Source of the DNA: Cladobotryum mycophilum
Taxonomy: Eukaryota; Ascomycota; Sordariomycetes; Hypocreales; Hypocreaceae
Reading direction: 5' to 3'
Length of the DNA stretch: 64,000 nt
NCBI GenBank assembly: GCA_036429605.1
Contig: CM071591.1
Coordinates: 1-64,000 of the forward strand
Shown: in pieces, positions 43,901 through 56,862 of the stretch
Layout: the number at the start of each line of letters is the position of its first letter
Position numbering within the stretch: position 1 is the stretch's first letter
Notes under the pieces: generated by a model
Told to the model about the DNA's origin: nothing
What the model saw: only the letters and a program-made list of their open reading frames with translations
The model's database searches: none
Translations under genes and position numbers: made by a program

Positions 43901-46900
43901 GGTACACCAAGAAAACATCTCTTTGCTGTTGTGCGTTTGAAGAAACATCTCCCTTGACTCCGGGAGCCTTTGAAAGCATAACAGTTGTCTGCTGTTGGTC
44001 TCCGACATACTGTTTCTACCGTTAGTAAGAGGTTGAGCGGGGTAGTGGGGTGTACTTACATCTTGGAGAGAAATATCCACTCCCGAGAACCCAGATTTCC
44101 TTAGAGCATTGTCCCATCCCGCTTCATCGAGAGTTAGCTGTTCTTGGTCCCATTGTCCAGTCAACGTGCGGGAGAGGACTTCAGCAGCAAGCGTTGAGCG
44201 TGTAGTCTCTAGTAGTACGAGTGACCCCGAGGGCTTTAGTAACGATTTAATGTGCCTTAACGCGGTTTCAGGATCATCAAACTGGCTTAGACAGCCAGCT
44301 GCAATGACAAGATCGAACGAGTTGGTTTTAAACGCTTGGGAAATAGGATCCTGCAAAATGTCGAGCGTCTGGAAAAGTAGTCCATCTTGACTGAATCTTG
44401 ACTCGGCTTCGGTGACATACCAGCCTGCAGAGTCTGTAAACACGTACTCTTGAAATCTCTTCATCGTTGAATTGGATGTCAATGTTTCTAGGACAGCCGT
44501 TGTCGCTCCAGCTGATCCTGCACCAACTTCCAACACCCGCATTCGGGGATTCTTGTGTGCCAAAAGGTCTACAATGTGTTGAAGCTGCGAGTACGCTCCA
44601 CGGACGACCATTCCTGATGCAAACAACTCGTTCAAAAGGTTGTTCTCCATGAGCACTTTGACGCTGTTAGTTTCTCCTCCGAGCACCTTGTCTAGATTGT
44701 TGTGTAGCGCTTCAATGCATTTGGCCTCTGGGATACCTTTCAACTCGGTGGCTAGATTTTCAATCGTGTCAAGAAGGTCTGCTTTGCTAATGCCATGCAT
44801 ATTTTGGCGGTCAGAAGAGCTTGCCCACGTCTTGACCCAGCTGCTGAATTTGTCATGATTCTGAGTCTTGTATTGGATCAAGTAATTACTCTGTAGTCCT
44901 TCTGCAATGCTTGTGAGGACATGGGTAGTCAATGTCTCCAACGAAGTAAGAGTAGCGGTTGCAATTTCCTTGGGGGGAACATGGCCATTGCAATAGACGA
45001 CGTCAAAGTCTCGATATCAGGTCTCGCCACTGGCCGCCAGTACGGTTCACGTACAGTGTCCGACGCGCTGTCATCCGCGATTCCTTCATAAGATACACAC
45101 TTCAGCTCTCCCATGTCTAGAAGGGGAGCTCCAGAGGAGCTGTAGAGCTGAACCCTTGCATAAATGCTTCGAAGGCCAACGATATTTCCACTTGCCACTC
45201 CTAGAGCCTGCTCTTCGGTGGATTCGGGGACCCAGATGGAGACATCATCGGCAAAAATCGGTACGAATGCCTTTTCAAACTTCTCAACCTGGCCCGCGTG
45301 GCATGATATTAGGGCCAGTTGGATACATGTATCCAAAGTTGCAGGGTGTATCACGTACTCCGATTCATTCTTGAAGCCAGCAGTAGGGTCGAGAGCAACG
45401 CTGGCTGATGCAATGTTGGAGCCACGGTGTGCTTTCAGATTAGACAAGCCTTGGAACGCCGGGCCATACCCCAAGCCAGCAGTATAAAACTTACTGTGCC
45501 AGCGACCCATGTCGAGGGACCTTGATCGAGGATCAGATTGCAGCTTCTGGCGTTTGTCAATTGAAGTCTCCGCGGTTATCACAGAGATTGTGCCAGTGCA
45601 ATGTTGAGTCCACACATCACTATTCGGCAAGATCGAGCCAATGCTGAACTTGTACCACTGCGACATGACGGCGGCATTGGTCAAAGGAAGCCGCTCCATG
45701 TTGAGCACCGTCTCAACACCAAGCTCAGTGTCCTCTACGCGGAGCGCAGAATTAATGGCGACTTGGCGAAGCTTAAAAGACTTTATTGGAGCTGCATCTT
45801 CCATTTCGTGATGCAACTGACTGACCGCTTCAATGGCCATGGTCATGTACGCAGCTCCCGGGAGAACAGCATATGGAAGAAGCTTGTGATCTCCGAGCCA
45901 GGGAAGATCCTTCTGACGAAGCACATTTCGCCACTGCGGATGTGTCTTTGAGCCTCCAGGCACACGGGCTCCGAGGATATCGTGGCGCAGATGCTTCCTG
46001 AGGCGATACTCCTTGTTGAACCTGTTCTCGTAGTGAATGGGGGTTTCGGGATAGGAGTACTTGTACTGGGGCAGGTCGATGCAAGGAAAGCCATGGGAGA
46101 GCGTCAATTCTCTACCTTCAATCTTCTCAGTTGCATTTACAGCCACAAGATCGACCGGAGCATTGTTGATGAAAAGGTTACCAGCCAATTTCAACATGCT
46201 AATAACATCATTCTCGCCCCGACGAAGGGATCCCAAGCAAAGGGGTAGAGACAATCCCTTCTTTTCAAGACCAGTACGAATTTGCTTTAATGGGCCGCCC
46301 AAGGCTGGATGAGGTCCAATTTCAATTAAAAGATCCACCGGCTCCTCTCTTACGAGCTTCTCGACTGCGTTTGAGAATAGCACGGGTGACTCGAGGTTGC
46401 TTCGCCAGTAGGCAGGAAGAACAGATACTGCTTCTTCCTTCATTGACACAGATGAGATCCAGCGCACCACGGGCTGTGCTGGCTCCTGCTGGACAAAGTA
46501 CTTGATGTCATTGAGGCCTTTAGTCGCAAGGTCTTCATACATTTGACCAAGCGCCGCCATATGGTGAGAGTGGTATGCGTTGCCGCCAGTCTTCAATACG
46601 CGGGCGAACACACCCTGCTCATTGAGCATTTTGTTCAGCGACTCAATTGCTTCCGACTCGCCAGATAGCGTGACAATGTCAGGCGAATTAACAGCTGCAA
46701 TTTTGACCTTGGTTTCAATGCCGTCCAAGTAAGATCTGGCTTGGACTGGACCGACACCAACGGCCATCATGAGTCCCTGCCGTGTGTTGGTGGCTACCAC
46801 TTGGCCCCGAAAGTACGCAAGAACAATCGCCTCGCTTGCCTTCAAACGACCTGCAGCATACGCCGCTGCCATTTCACCTGCATTATTGACATTAATGTTA

Positions 46901-49405
46901 GAAGAAGAATTCAAGGTCTTGTTGAAGGAGGGGCTTACCAGAAGAATGTCCAACAGTGACGAGTGGGCGAATCCCCCATTGTTTCAACAGAGTTACTAAC
47001 GCAATTTGCAGGCCTGTACAGACGGTTTGTGAGAATACCGGATCTTGAATCTGGCTGGTGACAGCCGGCTCCAAAAGTGCTCCCTCTATTGTCCAAGAAG
47101 GTTTGTATTGCAGCTTCCCGAGCACCTTGTCCAGGTACCGGATTGTGCGCTTAAAGACAGCGAATTCTGGGAACAATTGCGCTCCCACTGAAAATATTCG
47201 CGTTAGCAAGGGTCAATTGAGTCATTAGAAAGTATGTACGTACTTTGAGGCCATTGCGCGCCTTGTCCCGTGAACACAAAGCCTATTCGCTGTGTTGCAG
47301 AGCTTGATGCTTTGCCCATGGTCACCAGGTCAGGGTTGAGCTCATTAGTCGTTGCTTCAGATTCAGCAATGGCAAAAGCACGGCGTGCGAATGTTGACTT
47401 TCGGCAACTGAGGGTGTAAAGGAGATCAGCCAATTCGTATTTTGTCAATGAACTGGAAATTGCTGCGAGGTTCTCTTTCAGTGCACGCTCATCATGTGCA
47501 GATACAGGGAGCAAGATGTATGGTCGCGCTCCTGCTCCTTCGGTTTGAACCAGTTTTGCTGGTTGACACCAGTTCAGGTATGATAAAGTCTCAGAGACGG
47601 GATGACCATTTCCTTTGGCACGTCCGTTCACATTAAATTTTCCGTTACTGTTGGCATGCTCGTTACCATTGGAGAGACCGTTGCCATTGAAGCGGTCATT
47701 ACCAATTGCATGTCTGCTGCCATTGTAGTGCCCGTTGCCGTTCGCTTCTACCTCTGACTGGTCATTCACAAGTGATAATTCTTTGTAAATACCTTCTGAC
47801 AGAGGAAACCCCCGTAGCTTATACCCTGGAATGACTACGCTGGGATGGTCCAGAATGGCGTGGCCATTTGCTCCACCATATCCAAAACTGATCAACGAAT
47901 TAGTACATCACACATTCAGGGCCAGAAACAGAATGTATCTCACCTGTTAATACTGACTCGTAGAAGCCTGTTTACAGGCCACGGCGTCATTTCAGTTACA
48001 ACCTTAGCTCTGGCCGTCTCAAAGTCAATTGCAGGGTTAAAGTTCTTGATTCTAATGGTAGCAGGAATCTCTCCATGCTCCATTGCCAGAACGGCTTTCA
48101 TAATTTGTGACATGGCGCTGGCAGCCTCGCTGTGTCCAAGGTTTGGCTTAATCTAAAGAGCACGTTAGGGAAGCAATTGTACCTATGGATAGGCAATTTG
48201 AACAACATACCGATCCAATTAATAAGGGGTCGTCTTTGCGCCCTGGAGAAAACACCCTGCCGACAGCTGAGACCTCAATTGGGTCACCAACTGGTGTTCC
48301 TGTTCCGTGACACTCGGCATAACCCGTTAGATCCGGATTTAGGCCGCCTGCAGCCTTGTAAGCCTGCCTGATGACAGCCTCCTGGCCGTCAGGGCTGGGA
48401 TGTGAAATGCCACCGGTTTTTCCATTAGCATTGAACGATGTACCACGCACGACAGCCCGGATTGGGTCGCCTTGTGCAACAGCGTCTGAAAGCTTCTTCA
48501 GGTAAATGGCACCGAAGCCTTCAGCGCGAGAATATCCATCTGCCGCAGCATCAAAGGTGTGACAACGAGATGTAGGGGACACGGCGCCAAGTTTTGTTGT
48601 GAAGATTTGGTTGTCCGGGCCGAGAATGACGTTGGCTCCAGCAACGATGGCCGCGTCGCAGTCACCATTTCTGATGGAGGAGACAGCCAAGTGCAAGGCA
48701 TACATGGACGCAGAGCATGCAGTGTCAACCATCAGACTGAATCCATGGTCAATATCAGGAGTCCCTCTCCGCATATTGCGAGACACAGTAATAGGAACTC
48801 ACCTGGGGCCTTGAAGGTTGAAAGCATAATTGATGCGGTTACTCAAGATCGTGGGACCACCTCCAGTGACAACATATGGTAGTGTGTGATCCGGATCTCG
48901 ATACTGCATGATCTGGTGTTCATTGTTGAAGTTTCCCACAAACACACCCGTTCTTGAGCCAAAGAACTTCTCAAGTGGCTCTCCCGCACTCTCAACAGCT
49001 TCGTATGTGACCTCGAGAAGTTTTCGCTGACTGGGGTCCAAGGCCATTGCCTCTGTGGCTGTGATACCGAAAAAGGTATGATCAAAGTCTCGAGTATCTT
49101 CCTGAAGCAAGTGACCACCCCTCGTATACATGCTTCCTAGTCGTTGACCATCAGGGTGGTAGAAGCCATCCAGATTAATTCGGTCCTTCGTAAACTCGGA
49201 CCAACCATCTCGTTTCTCTTTTAGTAGATCCCATAGTTGCGAAGGACTTCGAACGCCGCCTGGCCATCGACAGCCTGCAAATCACTGTCAGTACATAAAA
49301 CTCAGAAAAGAGGACAGAGCAGAAAGCTTTACCCATGCCTACAATAGCAATAGGCTCGGGGCATTGTGAGAGAGGAGGGTCACACAATGACCGAGTTTCA
49401 GCCAT
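40922..49405 (-). CDS. Highly reducing type I polyketide synthase (KS-AT-DH-cMT-ER-KR-ACP)
   Basis: Twelve exons with eleven GT-AG introns of 50-66 nt: 49405-49333, 49274-48803, 48736-48211, 48152-47944, 47887-47244, 47187-46939, 46877-44060, 44009-43221, 43163-42469, 42403-42235, 42177-41863 and 41809-40922; about 2615 aa. All phases fit if one base is missing in the G6 run at 44972-44977. Active sites: KS DTACSAS (Cys189), HGTGTPVGDP and KPNLGH; AT GHSSG (Ser723); DH HKLLPYAVLP (His about 1055); C-methyltransferase VLEVGAGSAG (about 1507); ER SATGGLG (about 2030); KR GCLGGLG and YTAAN; ACP GVDSL (Ser about 2571). No releasing domain follows the ACP. It iteratively builds a reduced, possibly C-methylated chain. 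It heads a cluster with the tailoring genes to its right; the product is not recognised. Confidence 0.95.
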
Positions 49406-50848
49406 CTTGCTAAGACAATGTGTTGGATGAATGAAAGTGATGAGTTTCCTTGGGTAAAAGTTATGGTATTGTAACGGACACAAACAATGTTAAAACGCTA
49501 AGAGAAGAGAACTTTCTTTACTGTTGAAGATAAAATAGCTTTCTCTATTTAATGTTCAATGAAAAGAATAAGTTATTAAAACTATGGTTTAGTTAATAAG
49601 TTATTTCAATAAGCTGCAAGAATAATGGAGTTTATAAGTAGTGTTTACTAAATGTAAATTTTTAATTTTATTTATTTATAGGATTTTATAATTTTAAATT
49701 ATAATATTGTATGGTAATAAAAAATATTTTATGGCATAATACAATTTATAAATTTAAATAAAACAACTATATAAAATAAATAAATTTTATTTTAAATTTT
49801 ATAAAAATATAGAACTCTTGTATTTAATATTTTCTCCATGTTAAATTAATTTACTTATAAACTTAGCCTTACTAAAATAATTTCTTACATTTATAATCAT
49901 ACCCTACTAAGAGACTGGTCTGTGAGCTACTAAAGTCGGACCCTGCCGAGCCAGGGTGCTTGCTTTAACGCATCCTTTGTCGTGACATTATTCCCACACC
50001 CTCACTGTTGCTCGGAACTATGGCCCGTTTGGTCCAGGCACATTAGTGTCTCTTTTCTTGCCGACCACAGCGCTAATGCAACTTGAATAAACGAGTGAGT
50101 GCGGGAACGGCTTCGTGTACTCATCAGAGATAGTGGAACTGCTTATTTTTGAACGAGTATTACGCGGGCCGTCGGGGAGTTCTTAATGAACAATCAATAG
50201 CTTAATTAACCTTCTTACTGTCGTAGATCCTGGCAAATGCTAGGGGCCAACGCATACACTTTTTGGGGGTAGTATCGTAGCACTTATTAGAACCTATCAG
50301 AATCCCAGACATTATCCATGAATGAGTGTCCTAAAATCCACATGCTAAATAAATAGTCGCCGAAGATGAATCTGTAGGATTAGAACGAACAGTCGGGGTT
50401 GGGTTGACCCGAGCAATATTGCAAGGCTCACCCATGGCTTCATGAATGCGTTGCGGTTGCGACCTTCTCTTCTGGATGAAGCTGAACATATACGAGGCTG
50501 CATCCGAGCGCGGCATGGAAAAAGGAAGCTGTCAACATGTCATTGGTGGTAAATAGGAAGTCGTCTATGTGCCTTCATTGCATTAAATTGGCGTGACATG
50601 TTGAATGTTATGCTCCATATCTACGCGTCTTCAACAATCAGACACCTCGAGCCTTTTGCCCGGATTGAACATTTATCCATATTTAGTCACATGAAAAAGA
50701 GTAGAGGCGTGGTCAAACATTTTTATTATGCAATCAGAAGATCCAATTAAGAGCGTGTAATCTACTAGTAGCCTTTTTAGGTGTAGTTTCAATTGAAGAG
50801 CAAGAGACTGGCAGCCGACGATTCGTAAATCTCCCTTTACTGCTCCCA
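49406..50848. promoter_or_regulatory. PKS promoter region, partly AT-rich
   Basis: Region upstream of the PKS start. 49500-49900 is AT-rich. CGGACCCTGCCG (49937-49948) is a perfect CGG-N6-CCG inverted repeat, the arrangement bound by many Zn2Cys6 dimers, about 530 bp upstream of the PKS ATG. No other gene is supported; the minus-strand frame at 50331-50516 has no domain. Confidence 0.4.
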
Positions 50849-52380
50849 TTATTGAGACAATTTCACTTCAATCAATCCCATAATTCCCTTACCATGCACA
50901 TGAACGACCTGCCAGAAAGTCAGTAGAAATTATAGAGCTGTAGGTTGAATCACTTACCTCGAATCGTGGGTCCGCCGCCTTAAGCAACGTCGTAAACTCA
51001 GCGAGGGTTCGTTGTTTTGCAGCGTATCCGTTCAACATGTGAATGTCAATTTGTCGCAGATGATATTCTTCTACCTTCTTCTCCGTGTTTGGCGGAGGCA
51101 AAAGCATATCATTGATTAGCAAGTTAGTGCCTGGAGCAGACTTCTCCATGGCGGGAACAAAGGACTGGAAGATCTTAACGCAGATATCATCAGGATAATT
51201 GTGGATGACCTGGCGCAGGAAGAAGAGCCCTGCGTCAGTGATAGGCTGTGGCTCGTAAAAGCTATACTGCATGAACGAAACGCGGTCTTTGACGGGAGAA
51301 AAGTCCACTCGCTTAGGACCCTGCTCAAGCATAACCGTGTTCACATCTTGAACGACAAAGCTCAGTTTAGGAAATGCCTTGCAGGTCTAAATTAGTGATA
51401 TAATACTTAGTCATATTGAAACCTTAAACTCACAGTAGCCAGATAGATGGAAACATGTCCGCTTCCACCGCCCACGTCGACAACTTTCTTGCCGCCAAGA
51501 CTAGCCCAGGGGAATCGCTCACGAAGTTCAGCGGTATCTCTGTTCACTACCTTAGTTAGCTCACGCAAACCACTTAAACGTAGCCATGCAAGACAAACTT
51601 TGGACATAGCCAGCCATTGCGGAGGCAAAACGCGAGCCGCGCTCTGGGTTCTCCGCATACCAGACATAAGGGGAAGTGCCAAATCTAAGGTTAAACGCAC
51701 TATCCTTGGCGTCGGAAGTGTAAGGTGTCTTCTCAATAGATGTGGCCGTTAACGAAGCCGCCTCGAACATCTCATCGGCCCTGACGATGGGTTAGGTAAC
51801 GTGGAAGCGTATGTGCGCTAGGGAAGGCTTACTCGAAAGCAAAGCACTGCTCGATATCCTTATTTTTTGCAATAAAAGCAGACAAGGCAGTATGCTCAAA
51901 TCGGTCGCCATCCAACTCCTGGAAACAGCGCTGTGTAGTGAGGAATTGCATAACACGACGCAACCGGTCTTGGTCCATCTTAGCCGCCGCGGCCATTTCT
52001 TTGACAGAAATGGGATAATCAAGCGGTACAATAGCAAAGTACTTAAAGCGCAGCGCAACCTGCCAAGCGGCGAGGTCATGATGACAGCAGCAGAAGGTTC
52101 GAATCCATTGAAGAGGACCACTCGCCAGCATACTCAAATCTTGGGCTGCCTGGTTTAGATCGTTGCGAATGGCATCATATTCGTTGTTCTCAGGATGAGG
52201 GGGAAGATGCTGTAAAGTTGGGCTCCTCAAGACCGTTTTTCTCAAGGTAGCTGACGAGCCTTTCAGCTTGCTTGAGAGCTTCACGGGCAGTCGCAAGGAC
52301 TAATGACTTTTCAAGTTGTTAGTGCTAACCGTATGGTTCACGATGGCAGGGCCTCCTACCTGACGCTTTGAAACTGCCAT
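50849..52380 (-). CDS. SAM-dependent O-methyltransferase
   Basis: Six exons: 52380-52360, 52306-51833, 51780-51599, 51546-51434, 51386-50958 and 50908-50849, with introns of 47-53 nt; about 425 aa. The first acceptor is AAAAG before 52306, because this gives the family's N-terminal helix (AREALKQAERLVSYLEKNGL). The winged-helix dimerisation region follows. The SAM motif is VVDVGGGSGHVS (about 247-258) and the catalytic base His is in RQVIHNYPDD. The frame changes at the G5 run 52199-52203, as if it held one base too many or two too few; otherwise it is intact. The third intron's exact edges are less sure. It probably methylates a hydroxyl on the polyketide. It lies in the same orientation as the PKS. 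Confidence 0.88.
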
Positions 52381-54191
52381 TGTTTACTGGTATTATGAAG
52401 ATTTCTTTATGGGTGAGATGGGTTTGAGTAAGTATTTGCAAAGTCAAGATTGTGTAAGAAGAAAATTCACAATCAACGATAAAAAGTAAGCTTGCTGAAT
52501 TGTAACAGCTTGTTCGTTTTGTTCATACTTAGAGCACTAAGGGTTCCAAGGCCTACGTAGAGCCGCCAGCTCCCCTATGCATCATATTCATGAGTTGACC
52601 CATTTGGTGGAGCCTCAATGTGTCACAAGGTTAGAAGAGGCTGGCGAATGGTTTGAGCAAGGGCGCTTGCACATGTGCCATAAACATACATATGCACATC
52701 TCAAAAGCTACATGAGCCGAGACCATAAATGCCGGGATAAAAAGGAAAGGGCCGAGCGAAGCTGTAACATGGCTATTTGATACCATGCAATCTCAATTGA
52801 TCTAGGCAAGACTAATGCAAGATTAACGGCAGTATTATAGCAGGCTTAATGAAGAAAATGAATAATAAATCAGGGATAATAAACAAAACCGGAAAAGAAG
52901 ATTATGTTCTTTTCAAGATGAATGGATACTATAGGGTAGTTGAGTAGTTTAGGTGAAAATCAAGCGCGGGGTCACTTGTGTCTAGCTATAAATTTTCTTT
53001 AATCTTAGAGGATTTATTACTGCTATTAGATATAAAAACTCGGGTATTAAGGAGTAAAGTTTATAGATAAGAATTACATAATCGTATGACATAATTATTT
53101 TCAATCTTGTCTTTCTTAATTAAAAACATGTTTTACATTGCGAGTCTTGTTCTAGGACGTTTGATTTGGTATAAGTTGTAAATATGTGCTTAATAATTAC
53201 ACACCCCAACTAACCGCTCGCTAACGATGCTCCTGCATAATCGTATCTCACCACTATATCGAGCGCGTTCCCTTGTTAGTATGCCACTACCCTGCTCTGT
53301 ACTTACCAGGATACACGACGCAGTCCGTTAGCGCTACTGCAAGCTGGACCTAGAACTGCTATTTCCTATGTGATGCAACAGTTGCAGTTCAAGGTCCCTT
53401 TCTATCCGGTCCGAACAAGTTTTACTTCATCTCGCTTAGAAGCCAGGCAGTAGAACCCCTCACTATTAGATATCTGTACAGGATCATCATCCCTGATATT
53501 AGCCAGTTATCTTCCTAGCAAACATCGGCTCTTGAATCTCGGTCAAAGTCGCGAATTAGAAACTACTGGCTCGTCGTTATTGCCTCTGTAGCGTATACAC
53601 CTTATGCAATCTCGCTTGCTTGCTCATTCTACGTAATGAAATCCACGAGCTGTCATGTGGCAGCGGCCGATAAGCCTTCATATGTCCTTTGCAGGGACCG
53701 GAGCTACAATAGATTCCGTTTTCCCTATTAACCCCCGGCTAATTACATGGAGGCTAGAACGAGAATAACAAGTACAGACATGGATGCGTCCAAAACTACT
53801 ACCTAACACAGATTGGACTCAGAATCGTTAGTTAACGTGAGGCTCCTTTGCAATGCCGGACCTAATCGTAAGATATCCTGCGGGCGAATCAAGGTGGCTT
53901 CGAATTGCTGATATTTTCCACATCGGCGGCTAATGCGGAGTCATCTGTCTAGGATGTCCAGAAACTGCAAGTGGTTCATTCAACAGTGCACTTGATGCTT
54001 GTATGGTTTATTCGTGCGACCTGGATACGCACTAAGCCTTTATTACACATCTGTGGGTCTCGAAGCAAGATGAAGGAAACATGTAGACAAAAATACGTTT
54101 AGAATTTGCTTGTTAATACTATCAATGCACTTCAAAATCACCCGTGGACTCAGTGATTGCGTATTGACGTAGAGAAGTGCATAGACATGGT
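52381..54191. other. Intergenic region between methyltransferase and P450
   Basis: About 1.8 kb without a supported gene. It must contain the methyltransferase promoter and the P450 terminator. The plus-strand frame at 52577-52780 has no domain. A CGG-rich phrase, CATCGGCGGCTAATGCGGAG, lies near 53921-53940, but it is remote from any start codon. Much of the stretch looks like non-coding DNA of normal composition. Confidence 0.45.
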
Positions 54192-55956
54192 TCAGGCTAT
54201 TTTCGTCTCGGAAATTGCCTTGTCTCGGAACAGAATCTCGTATTTGGGGTCTGGGATGTCCATGTCAAAGAACATGATGTTGTCAGGCCGACCACCAGGT
54301 CCCAATTTCAAATCATAGCGCTGCAGAAACTCAATAATAAGCAGCTTGCTGATCAAGCTGCCCATGAACCTACCAGGGCACATATATCGGCCATGTCCAA
54401 AATGAAGGCTACCTCCATAAGATGAAGTGAATTGTAAGCCATTGTGGTCCGTTTCAGGGTCACGACGAAGTCGCTCAAAGCGGAAGCCATCAAATTCCTC
54501 TGGCTTCTCGAAATACGTCTCAGACATGGACATTGGGACACCAGCAAAGGAAACATGAGTGTCCTTGGGAAGAACGTCGCCAGTGGAGAGGATGTGGTCC
54601 TTCATCATCTTTCGGTTCACGGACACTGTGTCTTGGTTAGTGACAATGTAGTCTTCTCTGGCAAATATTTCACGCACACTTTGAAGGAGGGTGGAATCTC
54701 TGTGATTCTTTCAAGAAGCTGTCAAGTTTCCACATTCTAGAGAGGTCTGCGTTAGTGATAACGGTTGGGTTTGTTCCCAGAACAGTCTCGATTTCTTCCC
54801 GCAATGGCGGGGCCCAGCGTTCAAAGTCGTTGGCTAGGTCCATAATAGCGTTGGTAATGGTATTTGAAGTTGTGTGAGCTGCACCGAAGCTCACGCCAGT
54901 AAGACGATGAGAAATCATTGCCACGGTCGCTTCTTCGGGTTTGGACGTCTCTACCAGCCACTCGAGGGTTGTCATTTCATCGCTTTTTACGTGTGCTGTC
55001 CAGGATTCAGGTCTGTCACGACGCCAGGCCATCTTTTGTTCTATGACTGGGCGAACGAGTCTTTTAATGGTGCGACGGCAGCTCTGAATACGGTATAGAT
55101 AGGGCGTGAACATCGAAATCAAGGGTCTTGCAAAACCAGGCATAAGCTTGAAAGTGACAGCCCCCATGAAGACGTTTTGCGCGTAGCCGATGACAGCAGG
55201 AACCCATTCAGGATCGCGGCAGATATCAGTTCCCACAATAGTGCGGGCTACCATCTGCGAAACGAGCTTCAAAATCTTGGGCTGAGCTGCAATTGGGGTC
55301 CAGTCTTGATGTCTTTGTTAATAGGAGTTGGTAGAAAATCCATGTCAAGACCAATGTACGAACCTTGGTATCTGTTGAAATGTTTGTTGAAGGCATAAGC
55401 AGCCTCGTTTGAGGCGGGACCAATTTGCTGGCCAATCTTGGCGATATACTGTGTCTTGATGGCATCAATTGTAGCATGAGCAAAAATGTCATAATCCAAA
55501 GTTGTCCAATTTCCAACAAAGAACTGTATGCGTGTCAGTAACTTGCACTTGTGGAATGCAGGTTCAGTTGGAGGTCAGGTGAATACTCACATCCGAGGTA
55601 GCATGAGAATTGCTGCCGATGGTGCCAGGAAGATCTCTGATTTCTTGCAGAAAGCGAGGAGGCAGGACTATGGAAGTGCGATCAAGAGAAGGGAGGGTGA
55701 AGATGGCATTGGGAAACTTCTTGAAAGAGTTGTGAATGATCTTTGGGCCGACCTTGAACCAGTGTTGCCGCCGGCGTACACTTTTGAAAAAGGAATGTTT
55801 TAGATCGTCACCCACGAGAGGATAAGGACTTTTGGCATTCGAGGTGCGCAGTTGAACAAAGAGGATAATCAACGTCACAGCTGCTACAGAAGCTGCGAAC
55901 ACATACTGGTTATTCTCCAGCTTGTGATGCAAGGCTTGAACCAAGGCGGCGAACAT
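54192..55956 (-). CDS. Cytochrome P450 monooxygenase
   Basis: Four exons, 55956-55591, 55523-55364, 55304-54678 and 54625-54192, with introns of 67, 59 and 52 nt; phases fit and give 528 aa. An N-terminal membrane anchor (YVFAASVAAVTLIILFVQL) indicates an ER-bound enzyme. The I-helix segment GAAHTTSNT, the K-helix ExxR in KESQR and the heme-binding motif FGHGRYMCPG (Cys about 467) are all present. The third donor is GTGCGT after TCAAAGT, chosen because it keeps the K-helix to beta-sheet sequence continuous (PPSKLSVNRKMMKD). The enzyme likely hydroxylates or otherwise oxidises the polyketide. It shares an upstream region with the divergent dehydrogenase gene. Confidence 0.92.
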
Positions 55957-56862
55957 GTTGATTCTGACAAAGTAAAGACGGAATGCAATGGTAATGATGT
56001 GGTGATGGCAGTTAGCGAGTTACATAATAATGTAAGAGGCAAAGGCAAATTGAGAAGAAAGTGCAAGAATCGACCAAAGATGTCATAGCATGAGCCACCT
56101 CCCTCCCATGTTACCAGATCCAAAGCTTAACAGGCATAAAACAGCCTACCTTGGTGAGTGCTCTCAACATCGCCATAGAGATAGTGACTGCCTGATGGGA
56201 TCTAGACTGCTGCCTTCGAGACACCCTGTCAAGCGGCTGATCGGCTTGCGGGACGGAACTGGTCGACCATGCACACTAACAAAGAGGATGCCGAGTAGTG
56301 TTCGAGGTGGTGTCATCGTTCGGCATGCGATTAGTTTACTTGGCAATCTCTTGGTAGTATCGATGGATCTTTGAACTTGGCTCGCTTCCTCTGCGGGGAA
56401 TCTCGGAACAAGGGGGTCAGGTAAGCTGAGGGGTGAATTAAAAATTTTCAGTTTCACACCACTATGAAGTGGTTGGTGAGTAGGTAGCGATCGTTTGTAA
56501 TTTGGATGCTCCAGCTGCCAAAACTAAGCAGGGCACCATACGCTGGCCTCTAGCATTGCATTCATCCTACGTTATTTCCCCGAGTCCAGAAAAAAATAGT
56601 AGAATAACATTATTTTGCCAAACGAGGAAAATTTTGCCTCACACCCAAAGTGATGTGTGGGTCGGCCACAGATTTGAGACGTGATGGAAATGCCAAACCA
56701 ACAATCCGCAATCTCTCTCTTCCCCTCACTCATCCTTCCACTCTCTCCCCTTTTTTCTCTGCCTCTCAACATTTTAACATCAATCAACAGCTCATTTCTC
56801 ACAGTATATTCGGCGCTTGAACGAAAATAAATGACAAATAAGCCAAGCTCAAAACACCCATC
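55957..56862. promoter_or_regulatory. Divergent promoter between P450 and dehydrogenase
   Basis: About 900 bp shared by two cluster genes read in opposite directions. A run of CGG triplets (GCGGCTGATCGGCTTGCGGG, 56232-56251) is a possible site for a Zn2Cys6 regulator. A CT-rich stretch (56706-56770) precedes the dehydrogenase start, as is common near fungal transcription starts. The short frames inside have no domain. Confidence 0.4.

Noticed and set aside
45830..46312. Frames on both strands over the PKS DH domain
   Set aside because: They lie inside a single large exon whose frame carries the conserved dehydratase motif.
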